A stretch of DNA of 64,000 bases from Salticus scenicus. Taxonomy: Eukaryota > Arthropoda > Arachnida > Araneae > Salticidae. Below the pieces are notes generated by a model that worked only from the letters and a program-made list of their open reading frames with translations, had not been told where the DNA came from and did no database searches. Below, one piece after another: positions 34,163 through 45,010 of this stretch. Both the position numbers and the translations under genes were made by a program. The stretch's first letter is position 1; each line of letters starts with the position of its first letter. The DNA is taken from contig OZ005648.1 in the NCBI GenBank assembly GCA_963930645.1, forward strand, positions 242,673,436 through 242,737,435, written 5' to 3'.

Positions 34163-35491
34163 CAAAGGGCATCGATAAAAACTGAGAGTTATTATTTTAC
34201 GTCGTGGCAACACGAAGCAATTGAAGTGCAGGCGATTTTTTCATACTGTTAACTGTACGTTTATACAAAATTCTAAACGAAGCAGACGATTTTATTTTCC
34301 TATTTCCGTGCTTGCTTTAAAGAACTGTTTTATTTGCCCTACAGAAATGGAGATGAGTGATTCAGAGTTAAGAAACGAAATGCGTTGTGCCATAAACTTT
34401 TGCTACCGTTTGGGCAAAACAGCTCCAGAAACAGTTCAGTTAAGGAAAGAAGCTTACAAAGACAAATGTTTTGGTGAGTCTACGATTTTTAGATGGCATG
34501 GTGATTTCAAGAAAGGCCGTTTGTCTGCAGAACTGGCTTCTAGTCCTGGGCGACCAAAAAGTGTTGTGAATGATTGAAATGTTAACACTGTGTGGGTAAT
34601 CCTTCAAGAAAATCGGCGAATGATATGTGAGGAGATAGCGGCATCAACAAACATTTCAAAAACGTCGATATTTCGCATTCTACGCAACAATTTACAGCTT
34701 CGCTATGTTTGTTCCAGATGGGTCCCTCATCACCTTACTAAAGAACAAATGAAAACAAGAATTCACCAATGTTGTGAATGGAAACATATGCTTCAAAATG
34801 ATCCAAATCTCCCAAAGACTGTAATAACAGGTGATGAAACTTGGGTGCATCATTATGATCCCCTTACCAAGTCCGCAACAAGTGTATGGAAACATACTGA
34901 TTCTCCGCCTCTGAAAAAAATCCAACAAACCAAATCTGCTGGAAAGGTCATGATGATTATTTTCTTTGATCATAAAGGTGTAATCTATCAGAATGCTGTG
35001 CCTCCAAAAACTACTGTGAATGGTGAATATTATGTTGAAGTTTTGAAAATTTTGCGACAACACATATCGAGAAAGCGTCATGAACTGGTAGGGAATTGGA
35101 CATTACATCACGATAATGCTCGCCCGCATGTCGCTAATTCTGTTCAGCAATATCTTAGTAAATGCAATATTAAAATCATGCTACATCCCTCTTACAATCC
35201 AGATCGCGCACCATGCGATTTCTGGCTGTTTCCGACGTTGAAGGAGAAGTTCCGTGGAAGAAAATTTAATACAGATTTTCAAGTTATTTCAGCAGTGGAG
35301 GGTTCTTTGAAGCAGCTTCCAGAAAAGGGCTTCGCTACTTGTTTTGAAAAGTGGGTTGAACGGTGTGACCGTTGCATATCATCTGACGGAAGGTATTTTG
35401 AAAAAGAATGATGTATTGATGTATTTTTTGCTGTAAATATATTTCTTGATTCTTTAGGATTTCACTCGCAGTTTTTATGGAATGCCCTTTG
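34163..35491 (+). mobile_element. Mariner-family transposon, complete with TIRs and TA duplication
   Basis: The element is 1329 bp. Left TIR CAAAGGGCATCGATAAAAAC (34163) and right TIR, whose inverse reads CAAAGGGCATTCCATAAAAA (ending 35491), match over about 28 bp with one or two gaps. TA flanks both ends (34161-34162, 35492-35493). Size, TIR and target fit mariner elements. It carries one transposase frame broken by a single TGA. Confidence 0.93.
34347..35411 (+). pseudogene. Mariner transposase (DD34D) with one in-frame stop
   Basis: Mariner transposase cuts the element at its TIRs and joins it to TA targets. From the ATG at 34347 the frame gives about 354 residues, close to the usual ~345. 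The N-terminal helix-turn-helix region (CYRLGKTAPETVQLRKEAY... , GESTIFRWHGDFKKGR, GRPKS) precedes a TGA at 34575-34577. The same frame then resumes (ENRRMICEEIAAS...SKTSIFRIL). Catalytic residues are present: TGDETWVHHYDP (first Asp), HHDNARPH (second) and YNPDRAPCDFWLFP (third), with 34 residues between the last two Asps, so DD34D. The linker motif before the catalytic core is diverged. The ATG at 34221 is in frame but lies in the 5' untranslated part. Apart from the TGA I see no damage. Confidence 0.9.
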
Positions 35492-35493
35492 TA

Positions 35494-36629
35494 CATGTTT
35501 AAAAAATGAGATTGCTTCTTTATGTTCTGTTTCATCCTAATATATTTATTTTTAAAGATATGTTGACGGATTTTTAACGTTATCTACTGAATTTTGGTCT
35601 GGTAAATATTAAAGTCATGCAGTAAATTAGTTTAATCAGTGCTATTTATACTATAAAGAAAAGATTTAGAATTTATTTTAATTTGTTTCTTTGATATTCT
35701 TCATTATTGTTAATTTACAACATTCAACGTGAACTTTCGAACTGCCAGCGGATTTCGCAGTATATTTATCGCTTTTTTATGGTATTGAATATATATGCAC
35801 TTCTAACGAATTCTTTAGTGACGATTGCATTGTCAATATAATGCACTGAATCACCTTGCTTCCTCCGAATGCTCAGTACACGATCTTTATGTCTCTAACA
35901 AACGCAAGATGAAATGGACATAGAGTGTAACTCCAGAGTTACACGTTTAAGAAATCAACGAACTGAAAATGTCAAATATTGCTCGCACATTCAAATAAAT
36001 TAATCAGTTTCCTCTTTTGAGGAGCTTGAAATTTCTCCCATTTCATCTTAGAGCAGCTGCGCTAAACATTATTTCAATATATGATTATTTGTGGCCATTG
36101 AATGCATAGTTGAAATTTCTCTTCGACTAATTAATGAATTGTGCATACATAACTAGGATGCCTTCAACTTGAGCGAGCTTTAAAACTGATAATGAATTTT
36201 AGTGTGTCAGTTTTCGTCAATGCATTTATTAAATTTTATGAATTCTTAACAAGTTAAAGTGTTTGCGCATGATGAATATTTATTGAAGGCGTTCAGAATT
36301 AAAACAAATATTTAAATTTCTACTACTCTCTGTTTTTGTTAAAAATTTATTTTCGAAAAATGTAGAAAACACTGTTAGTTGGTGGAAGAATGTTTTATTA
36401 TAGTTGATAATATTATTTTTTAGAAATACAGCGCATGCTTTAAGAAACATTTATACACAATATCTAAATAGAGCCGTGCCTACAGAATGAATGTTATTTT
36501 TCAATGACATTATATAATTTTTATTAATAATTAACAATCGCTTCGACATGGATTATTATATGACTCCATTGGATTAAATAATTGGTATTATATTCACATG
36601 AATTTACATTTGAAAATATGCAAACTATC
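35494..36629. other. Apparently single-copy non-coding DNA
   Basis: This stretch has fewer homopolymers than its surroundings and no repeats that I can detect. No open frame, RNA gene or element is recognised. Confidence 0.4.
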
Positions 36630-36723
36630 CAATCTTTAATAATTTTTATTAAAATCACACAATCAACTATGGAAGAAAATCATATTTATTGAAATTTTTA
36701 TTTTTCCGACTGAGTGAAAATAA

Positions 36724-36797
36724 TGCCTGGACCGGGAGTCGAACACCGGATCTTTTGACTTACAAGGTCAAGGCTCTACCAATTGAGCTATCCAGGC
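36724..36797 (-). tRNA. tRNA-Thr(UGU)-like sequence, SINE copy 1 (probably not a functional tRNA)
   Basis: The 74-nt cloverleaf has acceptor stem GCCTGGA/TCCAGGC, D arm GCTC...GAGC, anticodon stem TTGAC/GTCAA with loop CTTGTAA (anticodon TGT), discriminator A and a TTCGACT T loop. The T stem CCGGG/CCCGG carries one extra T. That bulge and the repeated SINE-like context argue for a tRNA-derived repeat, although the internal A and B boxes remain. No introns or CCA end. Confidence 0.55.
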
Positions 36798-37012
36798 CGA
36801 CACGCCGGTCAGCATTTCTCACTCAGACAACCTTTAGGCAGAAACATCTCTGGTCTATCATGTAGATAGCTCGACAGAAATAAGCCGCAGGATATGGAAA
36901 ACACCATTAGATGATGGGAGAAAGAAATGCAATTTTTATTAAAATCACACAATCAACTATGGAAGAAAATCATATTTATTGATTTTTTATTTTTCCGACT
37001 GAGTGAAAATAA

Positions 37013-37086
37013 TGCCTGGACCGGGAGTCGAACACCGGATCTTTTGACTTACAAGGTCAAGGCTCTACCAATTGAGCTATCCAGGC
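37013..37086 (-). tRNA. tRNA-Thr(UGU)-like sequence, SINE copy 2
   Basis: Identical to the copy at 36724-36797, including the bulged T in the T stem. It lies 289 bp away in the second unit of the dimer. The shared defect shows both descend from one altered tRNA-like source. Confidence 0.55.
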
Positions 37087-37293
37087 CGACACCCCGGTCA
37101 GCATTACTCACTCAGACAACTTTTAGACAGAAACATCTCTGGTCTATCATGTAGATAGCTCGACAGAAATAAGCCGCAGGAAATGGAAAACACCATTAGA
37201 TAATGGGAGAAAGAAATACAATTTTTATTAAAATCACACAATCAACTGTTTTCACTCAGTCGGAAAAATAAAAATTTCAATCTTTAATAATTT

Positions 37294-37622
37294 ACCACAA
37301 CACACATGTTAAATTTTATCACGATGTAGCTGTATGTAACACTGTAACTGATTTCCTTTTCATACACCTTGTTGCATATCTGCAACACAAGCAAAAAATG
37401 AATGTCATTTCCACAGAAAGTGAGTTTAGTGATAGTTGCTATACTGCAACATCGCATTTAATACCAATTATTTGTAAAATTTCTAACAGAAGTCAATACT
37501 ATGTTACGTTTTGATACTGAATTTAATTTATCAAGAAAAGAGTTTCAGATTTAAAAAATGCAAAACATAAAGTGATTTAAGATATACATTTTTTGAGAAA
37601 TTTGATGTTGGCATACAAAATT
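37294..37622. other. Non-coding DNA
   Basis: A/T-rich sequence without recognised gene or repeat, between the SINE dimer and the foldback MITE. Confidence 0.45.
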
Positions 37623-37626
37623 ATTA

Positions 37627-37835
37627 GGGTGATTCCACGAAAAACAGGACAATTATGTCCGGCACGTGACAGATATAATTTCATTTAAAAAATTATATTT
37701 AAAAAATGCAATGAGAAAAAGTTTGTGCTTAAAAAATCCTATAAACTTATACGATTTTTTAAGCACAATTTTGTTTCCCATTGTATTTTTTAATTATAAT
37801 TTTTTTAATGAAATTATATTCCATTGGAATCACCC
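37627..37835. mobile_element. 209-bp foldback MITE with 4-bp ATTA flanks
   Basis: The ends GGGTGATTCCA (37627-37637) and TGGAATCACCC (37825-37835) are perfect 11-bp inverted repeats flanked by ATTA on both sides. Inside, arms of about 75 bp (37667-37740 and 37753-37825) pair almost perfectly around a short centre. The whole element folds into one long hairpin. No coding potential. Confidence 0.85.
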
Positions 37836-37839
37836 ATTA

Positions 37840-38929
37840 TCACTAATTATCTACTATTGTTTTCTAAATTTAGCAGAAGAAAGCAATGGTTTCGTAAAAA
37901 CTTTCGACTTTGGATTTTCGATAGATTTACACGTTTTCAGGCGCATTCAACATGGCTTTACCATTTTTAGAAAATATCTGTCTGTGGTTAAAATATATTT
38001 TTATCAACAATACCTCAGAAACTAATGCACAGTAATTCTTAGAAATTGATATGTAGTTCCTACTTGAACATAAATTAGTACTTATCAACTTATAGTAAGA
38101 ATCGCTGAACAGGGGGTGCTGCCATCCAGTTCTTTTATAGTCTTTTAGCAATATATGACAAATTTTCATATAAATGGTCACAATAAGAATTACTTTTAAC
38201 GAATTATTCTGAAATAAAATTGTAACGATTTATAATAGTAATAATCAACTAGGAAAAATATTGCATATATATATACATAGGAACGTGGGTATCCCACGTG
38301 GGTCCTCCCACGGGGCTGGGAAAGTACTCCATGATGGGCGCAAATTATCGATGTGGGTATCATTCAACAGAACTCCTCGATACATTTAAGACGAAAGATT
38401 TAACAATTGATCTGTTTAAATTAAAGTTATCGATTCTTTTCATTTAAAAAAAAACAAACAAAGAACAACAACAGCAACAACAACAATAATAGTAATAATA
38501 ATAATAATTAAAAGAGATACTAATATTTTAAGATGGCTTTTGTAGAACATAAAATTGATTTTCTTTGGGTATTTATTGTTATACTTTCCTGAGATGATAA
38601 TCTCCTGCATCCATCATGAAATATAATATTAAAAAATAATTTTAAATTATTTATACTGAGTAAATTTATATAGGAAAATATAGAAGAAATTTTGTGATGG
38701 TCACAACATACTAAGTTATTTCTGTTTGAACTTTTTATATGATCCCTGTATTTTTATCTTTGATTTAATCCCTACACTAACACTAACACCAAACTTTTAT
38801 CTCTTCTTATAAATATAATGAAAATATTAAGAAATATTTGGTATTTAAGTTACATTTGTCCTTCTTAAATAACTGAAACACAGAAATTATTTATATTTAT
38901 AAAAAATATTACTAAAACCAAAAGAGACG
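37840..38929. other. Non-coding DNA
   Basis: It contains a short GC-rich palindromic patch at 38286-38322 (CCCACGTGGG core) and an AAC/AAT microsatellite at about 38450-38510. No gene is recognised. Confidence 0.45.
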
Positions 38930-39905
38930 GAAGAATTTTAAAAGTTTCAAATTTTATAATAATATGAAATTGTGCGTTTAAACGACACACACACACACGA
39001 ACAACAACAAAAACAAAAACAAAAATCGAAACAATATAGTAGATGATATTTAGCTTCTTTAATAATGCACGAATAAAACAAATTTACACCCATCACAGAC
39101 CATAAATATTTATTCAATTCAACCTGTTGACTCTCATCATTCCAGACTTTCATAATATAATATATTACACATTGTCTCTAAACAAAGCTTTATATATTAT
39201 TCCATTAACTCATATAGTTTCATTAATGATTTAACAAACGTATAAATGACGTGATATTTCGTAATTATATAGACTGTCCTATTCCTCTCGAATGTTAAAC
39301 ATTCAAATCCTCCAGAGATTTCTAGATTTAAAGATGACTGAAACCTAACTCAGGATTATCCATTTGAGAGAAGGGAAAATCTTTTGAGTCTTGGAAAATC
39401 CGTGGTGTCAAGAGGGATTTTACTCAAGTAGGGATTGCTCCATGAGACAGCTTCACGCGGTCAGTAGCAGTTTCAAGTGATATTTTAACCGGTACAAAAT
39501 TTACTATTTCAATGTTTGCATTTAAATAAATTGTGCTGAGTATTATATAACGTAAAATTTTTTAATGACATCTTTGAACGTAAATTTGAAGTATTTTAGA
39601 ACACTCATATTTAGAGTTTAGTTTACATTTATATCATGCAGGAACTATTATATGAAATGTAATTTAATTTTCTGATTTTTAAGAATCTCTCTCTTACATT
39701 ACATATATTTTTCAGGAATTTCAGATTCCGAAAAGAAAGCTATTGGTTTCCAGATTAAAATATAGTGTGTGTTATTTGACGTCGAAGAAAAAGAAATGCA
39801 GCTAAATATTATGTTTGATGATTTTGATATGAAATTTTCTTAATTTCTAGTTTGAATTTGATACTAGGGATAAATTCATCAAGTTTAATAGATGAAAAAT
39901 CTTCC
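38930..39905. repeat. Diverged duplicated segment, copy 1 (partner at 44005-45010)
   Basis: About 1 kb is similar in order and orientation to 44005-45010, 5.07 kb downstream. The best block (about 39325-39410) includes AAAGATGACTGAAACCTAA and TCAGGATTATCCATTTGAGA with almost no change. Upstream of it AAACGTATAAAT is conserved and could be a TATA-like box. A translation does not support a protein. It may be a duplicated promoter/5' exon or an unclassified repeat. Confidence 0.7.
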
Positions 39906-40636
39906 TTATTGTTAAACGAGTTAATCTTATATATATATATGGTACTTGGGATCTCGGTAATGTATCTCACGATTTTGATAAGAATTTATGGTTAGTAGTT
40001 TTTTGAATGCCAATTCGATTTCAATTATTCTCGTCTTAATGAATATTAAAGCTCTCAAGTAATCGCTGCCCGGCGTAAAATATAGCAGAAATTTGGTTTT
40101 TCACGGAAACTTCTCGATTGATTTTCATAAAAAAAATTAAGTTAGGGGGCTTTTTGCTATGACAAATTCTGTATAGTTTGCTATGACAAATCCTAAATTA
40201 CCCTCATATTCAAGAAACTTTACCATTCACTAGTAACCTGCTTTCCGTCTGGAGCAACTATACAGAAATCTGATTTTCTTGGAAACGGTTTTATTTTTTC
40301 TATTTATTTCCCCTTGAAATCCACGGAAGTGTGTTTTTGAAATATGAAACTGATATAATTTAATGTTTTATTGTCTTTTGTTTTAAATATGAGTATATAA
40401 TACTAAAAATTCCACCAGTATAATTTTTTTTCTATAATTATGATTCCTGAAAACAAATCACTCTATTTATTTTGCAAATTACATTTAAAGTGATTCCGAG
40501 TGAAACACGATAACTCAGGCAATATTGAAAAGTATATGTAGTATTATATACTACAGCGACTGAAAATATTATGCGCATAAATTAAAAAGAAAATAAATTG
40601 ACCATAACATTTTAAGGATTTTTATGATTATTTTAA

Positions 40637-40672
<36 letters not shown>

Positions 40673-41706
40673 AACATTAAAAAAAATCATTATTATTTAA
40701 TATGTTCTTCTATCTCAATAAATAATCTCTGCAAAAATTTTAACATATTTGTAAAATGACAAGAAAAAATAATATGCTGTAGCTATCACAAAACTTTCTT
40801 CTGTGCCATTCTACTATATTAACTGATTAGAAAAGAAAGTAAAACCTCTAAAGGGCTGCATGACATAACAACCTATCAGCCGAAATGCACCCAAGTTGAG
40901 TGAGCACAGTTTGTCGTTTTGCAAATGAAGTTTGGTGCATTATACTTTGCAGAAGATAAAATTCAGCATTAGCGTAAATAAAGAAAACTGCAGCAGATGC
41001 ATTATAATTGAGTGAGCGTTGTTTGACATAATAGTCGTTTTACAAATCAACATATCAAGTTTGGGGAATTTATGTACTATAAGAGATAAAATATAGATTT
41101 CCCCAAAATTGGAAAAAAAGTACCGCAAAGCAGCGCCCCTTATTAAAAAGTTGATAGGCACACACTTATAGCAAGATGCAACTAAATATAAAATTGCTTT
41201 AAATTATGGGTATAAATTCTTGATATAGATCTGACACAAAAGTTTTTCTGACACACAGACACCGTTGTAAAAATAATCAAAACGTGTTCAGGACTACTTG
41301 GAAAAAAAGAAAAGGCTATGAGAAAACAAATGTGAAAACAATTTATAAATCCAATATTCTTTTATTCAAAGGTAGTAATAATAACAGTAGTCTAACATAT
41401 CTTGAACTTAATAAAAATTTACAAAATATTAAAAATTATCGTCAGTGCTAGACAATGAATAGATAAATGCGAATTTTTTTTATCGTAACATAATGCAAAA
41501 TTTTATGCAATTTTTTTATTAATAGCTCAGATTTGTAAAAGTTAATTTTTTTTTTTTTTTTTAGAATTTTTCTATAGAAAATAAACAATTAATATTTCGA
41601 AAATAAATTTTATATAAAATTCCCATGATAGTGCTTTTCGTATATTCTATCAACAATTTATAACATGTTAAAAAAAAGTTTGAAATTTTTTTTTTGCTAA
41701 AAAAAT
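39906..41706. other. Non-coding DNA, possible old Helitron pieces
   Basis: A TCTTATATATATATATGG motif after A at 39925 resembles Helitron 5' ends, and a CTTCTCGATTGATTTTCAT stretch follows at about 40110. No matching 3' end was found. Two diverged ~130-bp direct units lie at about 40895-41100 (TTGAGTGAGC...GTCGTTTT(G/A)CAAAT). No gene is recognised. Confidence 0.4.
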
Positions 41707-41708
41707 TA

Positions 41709-42263
41709 CACTGTTCGGCATGAAAATTGCCTCTGACACCATTTCAGCATATTCTTATGTAAAAGGACATCCTGAATCCGAATATGACACCCATTTTGCC
41801 CTACCACCCACCACTTTTTCGGAATATCCCCCTATTTATATCATTTTTCGGTGATTTTATGGCTATAAATTTGGTTTTTAGGAGGTAGGGGAGGATTATT
41901 TTAACTGTTAAATATCTTCTGAGGAGCTACAGAGTTGGAAAATTCTAAAACAGAGACATTTGCGACAAAGGAAAACTTTTGGGAGGGATTTGTCACTGAA
42001 ATTGTGCATTACATATCTTATATTTTTTTAATTTGTTATTAATGTAATTTTTTAAACTTTATATTTTTTTGTTTTTAGGTTTTAAATTAATTATTTTTCA
42101 TTCTTCAAATCAAATTCATGGTCGTCAAATTATCGAATAGGGAAAGAAATTGAGGGAGGGGGTGGTGTATCTAGAAAACGGTGGGTGACTGGGCAAAATG
42201 AGAGACATATTTGGATTCAGGAGGTCATTTTACATAAGAATCAGCAAAAATGTATCAGATCTC

Positions 42264-42298
<35 letters not shown>

Positions 42299-42304
42299 AC
42301 AGTG
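41709..42304. mobile_element. TIR element, ~110-bp inverted ends
   Basis: The left end CACTGTTC follows TA at 41707-41708. The right end GAACAGTG finishes at 42304, followed by TT instead of TA. The inner matches are better: TTCTTATGTAAAAGGACATC faces GTCATTTTACATAAGAA, and CACCCACC faces GGTGGGTG. About 370 bp of interior has no transposase. A long poly-T run sits in the right arm. Confidence 0.7.
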
Positions 42305-44004
42305 TTAGTGTTTTTAGAACCGAAGAATCAAAACCTTCAGTTTGTCAATTTGTTAAACTAAATAAGCTGTTAAAAATTACAATGAAGAATACGTTTTAAA
42401 CTAATAAACTAAAATACAAAGAAATGTATACTATCAAAATCGAAGAGAAGGAAGTATATGTCCGACTATCTCCATACGAACCGCTGAATTATGAAAGGCC
42501 CTAAAGGGGCCAAAAGATAGAAAGTAATCCAAGCAATCTGAACAGATCATTTAAAATAATCTTTCTCATAAGTTAATATTTTTTTTTAATTTAAAACTTC
42601 ATATTATAGTTTTAAAATTGTTAAACATTTAATACCAATCGGATGACAGTAATAACGAAATGTTTATGGATTTTTTTATTTTTGACATAAAAATAAGTAA
42701 ATACACATGTTTTTACATTTGTATCATAAAAATAAAACAAATTTTTACACAAAAATAGACATATTTATTTGCATGGGAATACGCAAATTGAAATAAACTT
42801 GAAATGGGAATACGCAATTGAAATAAAGCTGCAGATTTGGACAGGTGGTGTATAGGTTTACAGGTTTAAAAAAAATATCTTCTGTGCAGTACTCTCCAGT
42901 AAGACGTTGCAGAGATATGGAGAACTTGGACCTGGCATACCGTATCGTATACCAGTTTAAATGTTAAAAATGTAATAGAGCACTCGAAGCATATTTAGAT
43001 TTGACGCTGCCGGAGCAAGAGGAAATGAAATTGAGATTAATTTCGCTCTTGAAAAAGAAATTGCACTCCATCAAATAAGGCGTTGTTGAAGGTAGTGGCG
43101 AACCTTCCCGGTATGTTATATTTCAGTTTAACGGTTACGAAAGAAGTATTGCACACGAAGTGCTCGGTAAAGACGTTGAGGAAGGAAGTGGGGCCCAGAA
43201 TCATGGCTCGTTTAGAAATTTGCTTCTTTCTCGAGAACTAATTGACTGATTTCAATGGATTAAAAATAAAGAGAGAGAGAGAGAGATCCAAATACTCGTG
43301 CAGTGTGTATATGGGTAAGGCAGTGAGAAACCAAATCATGGTTCATTTAAAAATTTATTTCTTTTTGAAGAATTAATTAGTAAGGGGAGAAGTAGTGGAG
43401 ACTTGAGCTGAGGTTCTTTGTACGAACTTTGCACTATTCTTTTCACGAGTTCAGGTATGGCGCTGCCGATGTCAAAGGATATGCATATTTGAACAAAGTT
43501 ACATTTGCTAATTCGTTTGTTTTTCAAAAACTGATTGTCTAATTTCAACGGGATATTTTTTTTTTCGAAGTTTATATATCTTTTTCAATCAATTTAATAC
43601 AGTGACTTATTTAAAATACGCAGCGTAGCTGGTAGAATCTGTTAATGTAGATATATATTTCGACACGCGTATCAAATTTTTAATATTTCCATTCACTGTA
43701 ATCTTGGAAATTTATCTCGAGGAATCAAAATGAATTAAATATTATCGCCAGACTATATGAATATAAATATTAAATATTATCCATGTACTTAGTCTTTCAT
43801 ATATACATATATATACCTATATACACATATATATAAAGCGTTACAATAAGAAGAAATTTTTTATCTAAAGTTAAAGATAATCATCTTTCATAAATATAAT
43901 AATAATAATGATAATTTCTTATTATTTGAAATATATTTATGCTTTTTAAGTGTAATATACTGAAATATTGCATATTACTGAAATAGTATTGATAAAACAG
44001 TAAA
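42305..44004. other. Non-coding DNA with short degenerate repeats
   Basis: Part of this stretch (about 42870-43560) is less A/T-rich and shows loosely repeated TCATGG(C/T)TC(G/A)TTTA(G/A)AAATTT blocks at about 43201 and 43338. A 24-bp near-duplicate (GGGAATACGCAAATTGAAAT) occurs at about 42776 and 42805. One short plus-strand stretch (EAYLDLTLPEQEEMKLRLIS...) looks helical but stops after 30 codons. No gene is supported. Confidence 0.4.
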
Positions 44005-45010
44005 ATGAAAGAATTTTTAAAGCTCTAAACTTATATAACAGTATGAAGTTGTACTTTTAAGTGACAAAACAAAACAGAAAAAAAAAAAAAAAAAACTTCG
44101 AAAGAATATAATAATTGATATTCAGTCCCTATAATGATGCATGAATAAAACAATTTTACACCCGTCATAGATTTAAAAGTAATAATTGAATTCAACCTGT
44201 TGACTCATATCATTCCTAATTCTCATAATATTATCTCATACACATTATGTCCAAGCTTTCATATATTATTCCATTAACTCATGCTTTCATTAATGATACA
44301 GCAAACGTATAAATAACACGATATTTCGCAATTATACAGACTATCCCACTCCACTCGAACATTCAAACTCTCCAGGGATCTCTATATTTAAAGATGACTG
44401 AAACCTAAATCAGGATTATCCATTTGAGAGAAGGGAAAATCTTTTGAGTCCAGGGAAATCCTTGTTGTCATGAGGGGTTTTATTCAGATTAGGATTGCTG
44501 CACGAGATCGCACTGAAAGGTCAGCAAAAGTTTCAAGTGATATACATATTTTAAAAGGTATATAATTTATAATTAAAATGCATTACATTTAAAGATATTG
44601 AGCTGATTTGTATCAAAAGAGAAATATTTCAATGAAATTTTTAAATTTATATTTGAAATATTTTAGAGTATATTGATATTCTAAGTTTATTTTACAGTTT
44701 ATATCACGGGTAATATTATAATGTGAAAATGTATACTCTAAATTCTTAGTTTTCAAGTCTATAACTTTAACACTACTGAACTTATTTTATTAATAATTTT
44801 AGGTGTTAAATAGAACGTATTCTGGATTTCATTTTGAAAATATGAAAACCTTAATATGAAATTTAAAATATGAAAACTTATTTAATGCTGAAAAGAAAGT
44901 GATGATGGAATCAAATACTTATGTTTAGAGATTCTGATTTAAAGTTTGATTAGTTTCAAGTTTTAATTTATTTCTAAACAAAATTTTACAAGCTTAAGGA
45001 AGAAGAAAAA
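44005..45010. repeat. Diverged duplicated segment, copy 2 (partner at 38930-39905)
   Basis: Same order of blocks as copy 1, including CCATTAACTCAT, AAACGTATAAAT, AAAGATGACTGAAACCTAA and GAGAGAAGGGAAAATCTTTT. Substitutions and small gaps are spread evenly and there is no conserved frame. Confidence 0.7.

Larger units (their letters stand above)
36646..37277 (-). mobile_element. tRNA-Thr-derived SINE-like dimer with 16-bp target duplication
   Basis: Two ~289-bp units in direct order each contain a tRNA-like region on the minus strand. Unit starts TTTTTATTAAAATCACACAA are seen at 36643, 36932 and, partial, 37222. The last partial unit switches to an inverted copy of the GACTGAGTGAAAA region. 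CAATCTTTAATAATTT flanks the block at 36630-36645 and 37278-37293, an exact 16-bp direct repeat of the size made by LINE-type target-primed insertion. The body contains no open frame of note. The ORF at 36927-37154 is antisense tRNA sequence. Confidence 0.8.

Noticed and set aside
34692..35081. 129-codon minus-strand ORF across the mariner
   Set aside because: Antisense shadow of the DD34D transposase.
36724..37086. Two functional tRNA-Thr genes
   Set aside because: The T stem has an extra base in both copies and they sit in a duplicated SINE-like unit; kept only as tRNA-like sequences.
39925..40300. Another Helitron starting TCTTATATATATATATGG
   Set aside because: The start is largely an AT microsatellite and no CTRR end with hairpin was found; left as a remark.
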